This document shows, piece after piece, positions 1 through 5,073 of a stretch of 5,983 nucleotides of DNA. The notes below the pieces were generated by a model. That model had not been told where the DNA came from, made no database searches, and saw only the letters and a program-made list of their open reading frames with translations. Source of the DNA: Candidatus Atribacteria bacterium 4572_76 (GTDB lineage Bacteria > Atribacterota > Phoenicimicrobiia > Phoenicimicrobiales > Phoenicimicrobiaceae); NCBI GenBank assembly GCA_002084865.1, contig NBMG01000115.1, forward strand, positions 1-5,983. The letters run 5' to 3'. Every line of letters begins with the position of its first letter. Positions within the stretch are counted from its first letter, which is position 1. The position numbers and the translations under genes were made by a program.

Positions 1-279
1 GGTCCTCGAGAAGTGTTAATCACCCACCGCGATGGCCTTTTGGTTTATGCTGATGGCAATTTTTACGAAGAAAAATTCTTACCTAAAGAAATTATAGGAA
101 GAAGTGGTCGGGGAGATACCTGTATTGCCTCTTATACAGCTAAACGATTAAACGCTTCTCCTCAAGAGGCAACTGTCTGGGCAGCTGCTGTAACTAGTTT
201 AAAGATGGAAGCAGAGGGACCTTTTAAGCGTAATATTGAAGAGGTAAATAATCTTATTCAAAATAAATATAACTTTTAA
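1..279 (+). CDS. PfkB/ribokinase-family carbohydrate kinase, C-terminal part (5' end outside window)
   Basis: The frame is open from base 1 to the TAA at 277-279, giving 92 residues of a longer protein. The V at 13-15 is an internal codon, not a start. The segment carries the second PfkB signature: SGRGDTC at residues 35-41, a variant of the usual GAGDT, with D39 (bases 115-117) as the expected catalytic base that activates the sugar hydroxyl. A helix-rich tail (ATVWAAAVTSLKMEAEGPF) typical of the family C-terminus follows. Family members are cytosolic and phosphorylate sugars, nucleosides or similar hydroxyl compounds with ATP. The substrate cannot be told because the N-terminal sugar-binding part is missing. 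The gene converges with the ABC ATPase gene across an 80-bp gap, so it is not in the same transcript as the transporter. It may still be functionally linked as the kinase for an imported compound (inference). The family call is firm; the specificity is open. Confidence 0.85.
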   Translation, partial: GPREVLITHRDGLLVYADGNFYEEKFLPKEIIGRSGRGDTCIASYTAKRLNASPQEATVWAAAVTSLKMEAEGPFKRNIEEVNNLIQNKYNF

Positions 280-359
280 ATAAAAAATTTAATAATAATT
301 CTTTTGTTTTAAAAATGTAAATAGCCATTGTCTTATGACATAAAACTATAAACTAATGG

Positions 360-1355
360 TTACTCTTGTTTTTTAATATCTTCATAAGGTAAAACATGTA
401 AGCAATTCTCTTTTAAGCAAAGACTTACTTCTTCCCCGATTGTAAAGCTTTTTTGGGCTAATGGATTAGAAATTTCAACAGTAAAGATATTGTCATCTAC
501 CTTAATTTCATACACAAGGTGAGAACCTAAATAAATTATTTGTTGGATTATTCCAATAATAGAATTGGGTATCTTCGCTTTTAAATCAACTGCTTCCGGT
601 CGAACAAGCAATAGAATTTTTTCTCCTTCTTTAAAAGTAATGTTATGTAAGGCGTAATTGTTGGGATAGGCATAAATTTCCTGGGGTGTACCCACCTGCT
701 GAATTTTTCCAGCATTCATAATAACTACTCGATCGGAAAGAGTCATTGCCTCTTCCTGGTCATGGGTAACATAAACAGAAGTTATACCAATCCTTTGCTG
801 CAATTTACGAATCTCTAATCGAGTAGATACACGCAATTTAGCATCGAGGTTGGATAAAGGTTCATCAAGAAGCAGCACCTTCGGTTCCATTATCAAAGAG
901 CGGGCAAGACTAACCCGTTGCTGCTGACCTCCCGAAAGATGTGCAGGTGAACGCTTGCTTAATCCTTCTAAACCAACAAGGTTAATGATTTTTTCTGTTT
1001 TTTCTTTAACATTTTGTGCTGATTCTTTACGTATCCTCAATCCATAGGAAATGTTCTCAAATACGGTCATATGAGGAAAAAGGGCGTAATTCTGAAATAC
1101 CATTGTAGTAGGCCTCTGGTTAGGAGGAATCATACTTACCTCTTTTCCTTCAATAAAAATCTTACCGGAAGTAGGAATCTCAAAGCCAGCAATCATTCTA
1201 AGGGTCGTAGTTTTTCCGCATCCGGAAGGACCTAAAAGCGTAACTAATTCCCCTTCTTTTACTTTAACACTTACATTATCTACAGCTCTAAGAGCACTTT
1301 TTCCACTTTGAAAAACCTTAACAAGATTTTCAAGTACAAGATAATCCTGTTTCAT
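360..1355 (-). CDS. ABC transporter ATP-binding protein (PotA/FbpC/CysA-type importer ATPase), shortened TOBE region
   Basis: This 331-residue cytoplasmic ATPase powers the importer encoded just upstream. All nucleotide-binding motifs are intact: Walker A GPSGCGKTT (42-50), Q-loop Q88, signature LSGGQQQR (140-147), Walker B VLLLDEP (160-166), D-loop SNLD (168-171) and H-loop H198. A C-terminal TOBE-like part follows, with LLVRPEAVDL at about 249-258. The start is the ATG at 1353-1355, with AAAGGA six bases upstream (1362-1367). It follows the permease stop by 27 bp, so co-transcription and coupling are likely. Oddity: relatives normally continue from the EIYxxP motif into an FVADFIGxxNF-type stretch and about 30 residues of the first TOBE segment. 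Here EIYAYPNNYAL runs directly into HNITFKEGEK, as if roughly 30-35 residues had been lost in frame. The protein is accordingly shorter than the usual 350-370 residues. The catalytic domain should still work; regulation or substrate feedback through TOBE may be affected. Substrate assignment rests on the partner proteins. Confidence 0.93.
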   Translation of the reverse strand: MKQDYLVLENLVKVFQSGKSALRAVDNVSVKVKEGELVTLLGPSGCGKTTTLRMIAGFEIPTSGKIFIEGKEVSMIPPNQRPTTMVFQNYALFPHMTVFENISYGLRIRKESAQNVKEKTEKIINLVGLEGLSKRSPAHLSGGQQQRVSLARSLIMEPKVLLLDEPLSNLDAKLRVSTRLEIRKLQQRIGITSVYVTHDQEEAMTLSDRVVIMNAGKIQQVGTPQEIYAYPNNYALHNITFKEGEKILLLVRPEAVDLKAKIPNSIIGIIQQIIYLGSHLVYEIKVDDNIFTVEISNPLAQKSFTIGEEVSLCLKENCLHVLPYEDIKKQE

Positions 1356-1382
1356 ACTTTATCCTTTCATTTTCCTAAAAAT

Positions 1383-2312
1383 TTATCCGATTACATTTAT
1401 CAATCTTGTTCCTTTACCAATTCGATTTACTATCAGCTGAATGATACCGAGTGCAACTAATACAATAGATATTAATATCAGGCTCATAGCTGCTGCTTGA
1501 GCATACTGGGCATTATCAACAAAACCTAACACTGCAATCGTGATCAAATTCCATTTACCTGAAACTACAAAAATGACGGCACTAATTGCAGTCATGGCTT
1601 TTACGAAACTATAGGCTAAACCTGAAAAAAATGCCGGAGCAATCATTGGCAGGGTGATTCTGCGAAAAGTAGTATTACTATCTGCTCCCAAATCAGTGGA
1701 AGCTTCTTCGATAGAAGGGTCAATCTGTTGAAGAGCAGCAATACCGGACCGTATTCCTACCGGCATATTTCTAAATACTAAAAGCGTTATAATAATCCAG
1801 GCAGTTCCCGTAAGCACAATAGGAAATAAATTGGACTTAACATTAAAAGCCAGTATATAACCTATCCCCACCACGGTTCCCGGAACAGCAAAAGTCAACA
1901 TTGATACAAATTCCATCAGACCTTTGCCAATAAATTTTTTTCTTATTACGAGGAAAGCAAGGAACATACCCAAAATCCCGGTTATGGGAGTAGCTATGGT
2001 AGCAAGAGTTAAAGAATCAATTAAATAATCTTTCCCTACCTGGAATGTTTCTATATAATTATGTAAAGTAAGGGTTGCATCAACTCCCCAGAGAGTCTGG
2101 AAAGAACCATAAACAATCATACCATAAAAAAGGAAAACCACTGCAGTAAAAAAAACACAGAAGGAATATACCGGTACCTTAATGTACCATTCCAATTTTT
2201 TAATGCTAGCTCCGGTAGGTTTTCCGGTAACAGTAACATACGATTTTCTGGAAACCCAATACTTCTGGACAAAAAAGGCTATTAATGTCGGCACCAGAAG
2301 GAGTATTGCCAA
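1383..2312 (-). CDS. ABC transporter permease, C-terminal fragment (FbpB/ThiP-like fused permease)
   Basis: This 309-residue membrane protein forms the second part of a permease that is normally one long protein with two six-helix halves. It begins with the last helix of the first half (AILLLVPTLIAFFVQKYW), then a cytoplasmic linker with the SYVTVTGKP segment. A complete second half follows, with about six hydrophobic segments between residues 46 and 298. The ATPase-docking EAA loop is intact at about 202-221 (EEASTDLGADSNTTFRRITLP). The nominal start is a TTG at 2310-2312, inside sequence that should be internal to the full permease; the first in-frame ATG comes only at residue 65. AGAGG at 2320-2324 lies seven bases before the TTG, so re-initiation is possible. 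The frame overlaps the N-terminal fragment by 31 bp. Its relation to that fragment indicates a frame-disrupting lesion rather than two natural genes. The product is 27 bp upstream of the ATPase gene. Confidence 0.85.
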   Translation of the reverse strand: MAILLLVPTLIAFFVQKYWVSRKSYVTVTGKPTGASIKKLEWYIKVPVYSFCVFFTAVVFLFYGMIVYGSFQTLWGVDATLTLHNYIETFQVGKDYLIDSLTLATIATPITGILGMFLAFLVIRKKFIGKGLMEFVSMLTFAVPGTVVGIGYILAFNVKSNLFPIVLTGTAWIIITLLVFRNMPVGIRSGIAALQQIDPSIEEASTDLGADSNTTFRRITLPMIAPAFFSGLAYSFVKAMTAISAVIFVVSGKWNLITIAVLGFVDNAQYAQAAAMSLILISIVLVALGIIQLIVNRIGKGTRLINVIG

Positions 2313-2866
2313 GGTTGAACCTCTGGGAAGATCAGATTTCCAAAATCAGCCATAGACTGAATAAATACCAATAGCCAGGCACTGGCAATTCCAGGGATTG
2401 CCAAAGGTAAAGTTACGGTAGAAAAAACTTTAGCCCGAGATGCTCCCAAATCCATAGAAGCTTCTTCCAACGCCGGGTCAATGGCCTGAAGGATTCCAAC
2501 TAAAGTAAGAAAAGCCGTAGGGCTATAAGCAATGGTTTCTACAACCACTAATCCTCCAAATCCATATATTGAATATTTACCGATAATTTTAGATAAAAAC
2601 GGCGTGAGGACTCCCGTTCTTCCAAAAAGAAGAATAGCTGCCAGAGCAACTACAAATGGAGGAGAGATAATGGGAAATGTTGCTGTTAAGCGAAAAAAAT
2701 TTTTAAAGGGCAAAGGAGTTCTGGTTAAAGCATAGGCAAAAATAAACCCCACAATAGTTCCAAGGGTAGCAGTGCTTATGCCCAAAATCATGCTATTAAA
2801 AAAAGGTTGAAAATAATACGCTAAATTTCCTATTATTTCCTTTATTTTTCTTTTTGTTTTGCTCAT
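2282..2866 (-). CDS. ABC transporter permease, N-terminal fragment, truncated by frame break
   Basis: This 194-residue frame encodes most of the first half of a fused-type importer permease. Hydrophobic segments lie at about 22-48, 60-81, 98-125 and 154-174. The EAA loop is at about 134-153 (EEASMDLGASRAKVFSTVTLP) and ends in the characteristic SMADFGN (171-177). After that the reading frame leaves the family pattern and gives a short non-homologous tail (LIFPEVQPWQYSFWCRH). The true continuation, D-L-P-R-G-S-T-L-A-I, is in the frame of the downstream fragment. The start is the ATG at 2864-2866: an in-frame TAG lies a few codons upstream and a weak AAGG (2873-2876) sits six bases away. Oddity: the usual first transmembrane helix is absent. 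A charged start (MSKTKRKIKE) runs almost directly into YYFQPFFNSM, which in relatives follows helix 1 and a periplasmic loop. The protein is unlikely to work alone; with the downstream fragment it would form a defective or split permease. Confidence 0.82.
   Translation of the reverse strand: MSKTKRKIKEIIGNLAYYFQPFFNSMILGISTATLGTIVGFIFAYALTRTPLPFKNFFRLTATFPIISPPFVVALAAILLFGRTGVLTPFLSKIIGKYSIYGFGGLVVVETIAYSPTAFLTLVGILQAIDPALEEASMDLGASRAKVFSTVTLPLAIPGIASAWLLVFIQSMADFGNLIFPEVQPWQYSFWCRH
2320..2324 (-). promoter_or_regulatory. Possible ribosome binding site for the TTG start of the permease C-terminal fragment
   Basis: AGAGG on the - strand lies seven bases upstream of the TTG at 2310-2312, inside the end of the N-terminal fragment. 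It would allow re-initiation by terminating ribosomes. The match may be accidental, since the same bases encode P-R-G in the ancestral permease frame. Confidence 0.25.
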
Positions 2867-2893
2867 ATTAAACCTTAAGTATTTCTAATACAA

Positions 2894-2942
2894 TGTGATA
2901 TCCCTGCTACTAAAATAATCAAATAGTAGCAGGGATATCACA
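2894..2942 (-). promoter_or_regulatory. Perfect 19-bp inverted repeat (stem-loop) between binding-protein and permease genes
   Basis: Bases 2894-2912 and 2924-2942 are exact reverse complements (arm TGTGATATCCCTGCTACTA), separated by an 11-base A/T-rich loop. The element lies 41 bp after the binding-protein stop and 27 bp before the permease ATG. In the mRNA it would form a long, very stable hairpin. On the - strand the hairpin is followed by TTGTATTAG, not a run of Us, so it is not a standard intrinsic terminator. In importer operons such intercistronic hairpins commonly protect the 3' end of the binding-protein message or cause partial termination. This gives excess binding protein over membrane components, which is the likely role here (inference). 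Confidence 0.8.
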
Positions 2943-2983
2943 ATAAACTTTCAATTGAATAATATCATGCTAGTAAATGTTAA

Positions 2984-3988
2984 TTATTTACCTATTCTGT
3001 CTCTCCAAGCTGTAACCCATTCATCTTTACTCTGTCCGGCAAGAATATGATCATAATCGATTAGTTTGACCTGATCAAGAGTAACCGAACCTTCTTTTAC
3101 GGTTGCTTTTGGATTAACCGGTAAACGATTATATTTTTGGAATAGATTTTGTGCTTTTACAGTATAACACCAATCGATAAATTGTTTTGCCAATTCCGGT
3201 TCCGGTCCGCCTTTTATCAAGGAAAGCCCGCCAACTTCGTAGCCGGTTCCTTCTTCAGGAAAAGTCATAACTACAGGATAACCTTTGTTTATACCCTTAG
3301 CCATAATATCGTGAGAAAAAGCAATTCCAACCGCTACTTCACCTATCCCCACCATGGCTATGCAAGCGGTTCCTGATTTAGTATACTGATGTATACTATG
3401 TTTATCAAACTCTTCCCACCAGTCGAGCGTTTTTTCTAAACCAATCATCTGGATGAGGGTGGCATAAGTAGTATAAGCAGTTCCTGAAGTATAAGGATAT
3501 GCCATAGCAATATTATCTTCAAAAGCCGGGGCTAAAAGTTGAGACCAAGAAGTTGGAGCTTTTACGTTATGCTCTTTTAGAAAATTCACATTAGATACAA
3601 ATCCGATTGCACCAGTGTAAAATCCGGTCCAGGCCCAATCTTCTGCATGTAAAATATCAATTAATTCAAAATCTGTATTAGGTTTATAGGGCTCAAGCAA
3701 TCCCTTGGATGCCGCATTTATATGAGAAGTATTGGAACCTGCATGCCACATGCTTGCTTGTGGATTTGCTGCTTCTGCTTCTACACGGGCTAACACTTCG
3801 CCTGAGGACATTCTTACCCATTCTACATCAATTCCGGTTTCTTTCTCAAAAGCCTCAATGTAATACTTAGCCTCTTCGGTATCAAATGCTGTATATATAT
3901 GAAGCACCTTGCCTGCTGCTAGGCCTGTTACGAACACACTACATAACATAATCGTGATCATTAATAATGTTAAAGTTAACTTTTTCAT
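2984..3988 (-). CDS. Extracellular solute-binding protein of ABC importer (COG1840/FbpA-AfuA-like)
   Basis: This 334-residue secreted protein captures the transport substrate and delivers it to the permease. A Sec signal peptide is clear: MKKLTLTLLM start, a hydrophobic core to about residue 23, and likely cleavage after GLAA (about 25). The cysteine at 16 is within the hydrophobic core and has no lipobox, so this looks like a soluble periplasmic-type protein. The mature part starts VLHIYTAFDTEEAKYYIEAFEKETGI, the usual opening of the family, followed by the hinge-region SKGLLEPY (94-101) and a normal C-terminal lobe. Length is ordinary. The start is supported by a perfect AGGAGG (3995-4000) six bases before the ATG. 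At the position where iron-binding FbpA proteins have adjacent tyrosines after GEV..G, this protein reads GIAFSHDIMA (221-230), so the classical iron site is absent. Alternatives include sugar phosphates, phosphonates, phosphoglycerate or other organic anions. The gene lies downstream of the HAD gene and upstream of the permease in one transcriptional direction. Confidence 0.92.
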   Translation of the reverse strand: MKKLTLTLLMITIMLCSVFVTGLAAGKVLHIYTAFDTEEAKYYIEAFEKETGIDVEWVRMSSGEVLARVEAEAANPQASMWHAGSNTSHINAASKGLLEPYKPNTDFELIDILHAEDWAWTGFYTGAIGFVSNVNFLKEHNVKAPTSWSQLLAPAFEDNIAMAYPYTSGTAYTTYATLIQMIGLEKTLDWWEEFDKHSIHQYTKSGTACIAMVGIGEVAVGIAFSHDIMAKGINKGYPVVMTFPEEGTGYEVGGLSLIKGGPEPELAKQFIDWCYTVKAQNLFQKYNRLPVNPKATVKEGSVTLDQVKLIDYDHILAGQSKDEWVTAWRDRIGK

Positions 3989-4055
3989 GAAAAACCTCCT
4001 AATTTTTTAAAATTTTTACTACCAGACAAAAATACCTATATCCTTATGTCCTTAC

Positions 4056-4061
4056 ATTATA
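4056..4061 (-). promoter_or_regulatory. Candidate -10 element upstream of the solute-binding protein gene
   Basis: The - strand reads TATAAT exactly, about 68 bases before the binding-protein ATG in the 124-bp gap after the HAD gene. A TTGATA resembling a -35 box lies upstream (4074-4079), but the spacing is only 12 bases, too short for a standard sigma-70 promoter. It is therefore a weak candidate in A/T-rich DNA. If real, it would let the transporter be expressed separately from the HAD gene. Confidence 0.2.
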
Positions 4062-4112
4062 TACTACGCTCTTTATCAACCTCCTTTCTTTTTTTTCAAA
4101 TAATTTGAAAAA

Positions 4113-4796
4113 TCAATTATGTTCTTGGCCAGGTGGAGTGGGATAAAATAATCCGTTATTTTCTTTTACCGCTTTTAAGTCTCCCCCTCCATCACCGATC
4201 ATCATCACTTGGTCATCTTCATACTTGCCTGCTTTTTTTGCTATTTCGATATGGTGTCCCTTTGAACCCATTTCCTGACCGGCAATAACCTGAACATATT
4301 TATCTATTCCTTGTGCTTTCCAATAATTAGCTAAATCGGCGTAAGGTGTTTTGGAAACAATTAGTATATCTGCATATTGGGTTATTAATTCAAGAGGATT
4401 TTGATTTAAATATTCTTCCAAACTTGGATTGCCTAATCCTAATTTATTCTCTTTAGTATGGGCGATATACTTGTTTAAAGGTTTTATATCTGGTAATTTT
4501 ATATGTCTTTCCTGTAAAACTTGTTGAACATCTTTTCTGCTTTGAAGAGCGCCTCTATCCACAGAAAAAAGATTGTAGTATTCAGCAACTTCTCTAAAAT
4601 AAGACTCAATCCCCCACAGCTGATAAAATTCCATAAATTGGGGGTGAAAAATCAACATCTGTTTTCCATTCATATTATCAGTGACACAGCCATCGGTATC
4701 GATAGCTATTAAAAAATCTTTTGTTTTCTTAAAATTTCTTAACTGTTGTTCCGGATCTTTCTTTATCTGTTTTTCGGTAAGCCGCGGTAAGGCCAT
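4113..4796 (-). CDS. HAD-superfamily hydrolase (probable phosphatase), possibly C-terminally shortened
   Basis: This 227-residue cytosolic protein has all four haloacid dehalogenase motifs. Motif I is IAIDTDGCVTD, with nucleophile D33 and acid/base D35. Motif II is LIVSKTP with S148. Motif III lysine is K179 in GSKGHH. Motif IV is MMIGDGGGDLKAV with D202 and D206. A helical insert of about 100 residues between motifs I and II fits a C1-type cap that sets specificity. The DxDG motif suggests a phosphatase acting on a small phosphorylated metabolite; the substrate is unknown. The ATG at 4794-4796 has AAAGGAG (4804-4810) seven bases upstream. It is the first gene before the importer genes, all on one strand, suggesting it processes the imported compound. 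The protein stops soon after motif IV (GLFYPTPPGQEHN). I recall relatives continuing for several tens of residues after the FYP-x-x-PG segment, so a C-terminal loss is possible. I see no continuation in the other - strand frames. Confidence 0.85.
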   Translation of the reverse strand: MALPRLTEKQIKKDPEQQLRNFKKTKDFLIAIDTDGCVTDNMNGKQMLIFHPQFMEFYQLWGIESYFREVAEYYNLFSVDRGALQSRKDVQQVLQERHIKLPDIKPLNKYIAHTKENKLGLGNPSLEEYLNQNPLELITQYADILIVSKTPYADLANYWKAQGIDKYVQVIAGQEMGSKGHHIEIAKKAGKYEDDQVMMIGDGGGDLKAVKENNGLFYPTPPGQEHN

Positions 4797-4817
4797 AATC
4801 TAACTCCTTTCTAATAT

Positions 4818-4841
4818 TAGCGTACAGCGGGTAGCGTATAG
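4818..4841. repeat. Two-copy imperfect direct repeat, TAGCGTAYAG
   Basis: TAGCGTACAG at 4818-4827 and TAGCGTATAG at 4832-4841 differ at one base and are spaced by 14 bases, the same period as the repeat at 4897-4938. They lie just upstream of the HAD ribosome binding site, next to the REP-like palindrome. Function unknown; part of the intergenic repeat block. Confidence 0.5.
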
Positions 4842-4844
4842 TTT

Positions 4845-4871
4845 TAGGGGCTCGATGAATCGAGTCCCTAC
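4845..4871 (-). repeat. REP-like imperfect palindrome with GTAG foot
   Basis: Arms 4845-4856 and 4859-4870 pair over 12 positions with a single G-T mismatch (4850/4865). The core is GGGGCTCGAT-GA-ATCGAGTCCC. On the - strand the element opens with GTAGGGACTCGAT. A GTAG tetranucleotide at the foot of a hairpin is the hallmark of bacterial REP elements mobilised by RAYT-type tyrosine transposases (established for REP families). No such transposase is in the window. The element is in the non-coding spacer between the PFK and HAD genes. Confidence 0.6.
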
Positions 4872-4896
4872 TTCTGGTAATTGGACTTCTTCTTTG

Positions 4897-4938
4897 CGAG
4901 ATACGATTCACGAGATACGATTCACGAGATACGAGATA
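4897..4938. repeat. 14-bp tandem repeat, about three copies
   Basis: The unit CGAGATACGATTCA occurs exactly at 4897-4910 and 4911-4924. A third copy at 4925-4938 begins CGAGATACGA and then diverges into a second CGAGATA. The array ends only a few bases before the original 3' end of the PFK frame (4945). It contains no open reading frame of its own. It looks like an intergenic microsatellite-like array, possibly a recurring element of this genome. Confidence 0.75.
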
Positions 4939-4944
4939 CGAATT

Positions 4945-5042
4945 TTACTTTCTATACTCTACCGGTATATATTCTTCACATTTTTTAGGAACATATATTT
5001 TTTTAAATTTTGCAAATTTAGGAAGCGGACCTCCGATCAAAG
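4945..5042 (-). pseudogene. Displaced original 3' end of the phosphofructokinase gene
   Basis: Reading the - strand from the left copy of the 31-bp duplication in the other frame gives PLIGGPLPKFA, then KFKKIYVPKKCEE and YIPVEYRK, then TAA at 4945-4947. This is a sensible, basic C-terminal tail that continues exactly the upstream protein. It is the frame that would be used if only one copy of the duplicated unit were present. It is no longer read by the intact frame, which stops at 5018. I read it as the ancestral gene end, disconnected by the duplication. Confidence 0.75.
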
Positions 5043-5073
5043 GCAAATTTAGGAAGCGGACCTCCGATCAAAG
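5012..5073. repeat. Exact 31-bp tandem duplication at the 3' end of the phosphofructokinase gene
   Basis: Bases 5012-5042 and 5043-5073 are identical, starting GCAAATTTAGGAAGCGGACC, and the next five bases (5074-5078, GCAAA) repeat the beginning once more. The unit is not a multiple of three, so it shifts the downstream frame. The five-base GCAAA would have flanked the unit in the unduplicated sequence, which fits replication slippage between short direct repeats. A contig-overlap artefact of length 31 is the main alternative. Confidence 0.95.

Noticed and set aside
325..359. CCATT...AATGG inverted repeat between the convergent PfkB and ATPase genes, possible bidirectional terminator.
   Set aside because: Only five paired bases with a loop of about 25 and no clean U-run; too weak.
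2532..2735. 67-codon open frame on the + strand inside the permease gene.
   Set aside because: It is antisense to a clearly conserved permease region with the EAA-loop coding strand opposite, and has no family resemblance or convincing ribosome binding site.
3149..3376. 75-codon open frame on the + strand inside the binding-protein gene.
   Set aside because: Antisense shadow of a well-supported family protein; composition does not look like a real protein.
4080..4087. Strong AAAGGAGG on the - strand between the HAD and binding-protein genes, as if preceding a small gene.
   Set aside because: No start codon at a usable distance leads to more than a few codons: the TTG is directly adjacent and the next ATG is followed at once by TAA. 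It may be a relic or chance.
4092..4112. A/T-only type hairpin (TTTTTCAAA / TTTGAAAAA) right after the HAD stop codon, possible terminator.
   Set aside because: The stem has only one G-C pair per arm and no U-tract follows on the - strand, so termination cannot be supported.
4521..4712. 63-codon open frame on the + strand antisense to the HAD gene.
   Set aside because: Antisense shadow covering HAD motif I; no independent support.
4897..4938. Direct repeats considered as a CRISPR array or iterons of an origin.
   Set aside because: Units are only 14 bases and directly abutting with no unique spacers; no cas, rep or dnaA-box context.
4729..5052. Short frames on both strands through the repeat-rich spacer (4729-4911 minus, 4855-5052 plus).
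   Set aside because: They are built largely from the palindrome and 14-bp repeats, run into neighbouring genes in the wrong frame and lack ribosome binding sites.
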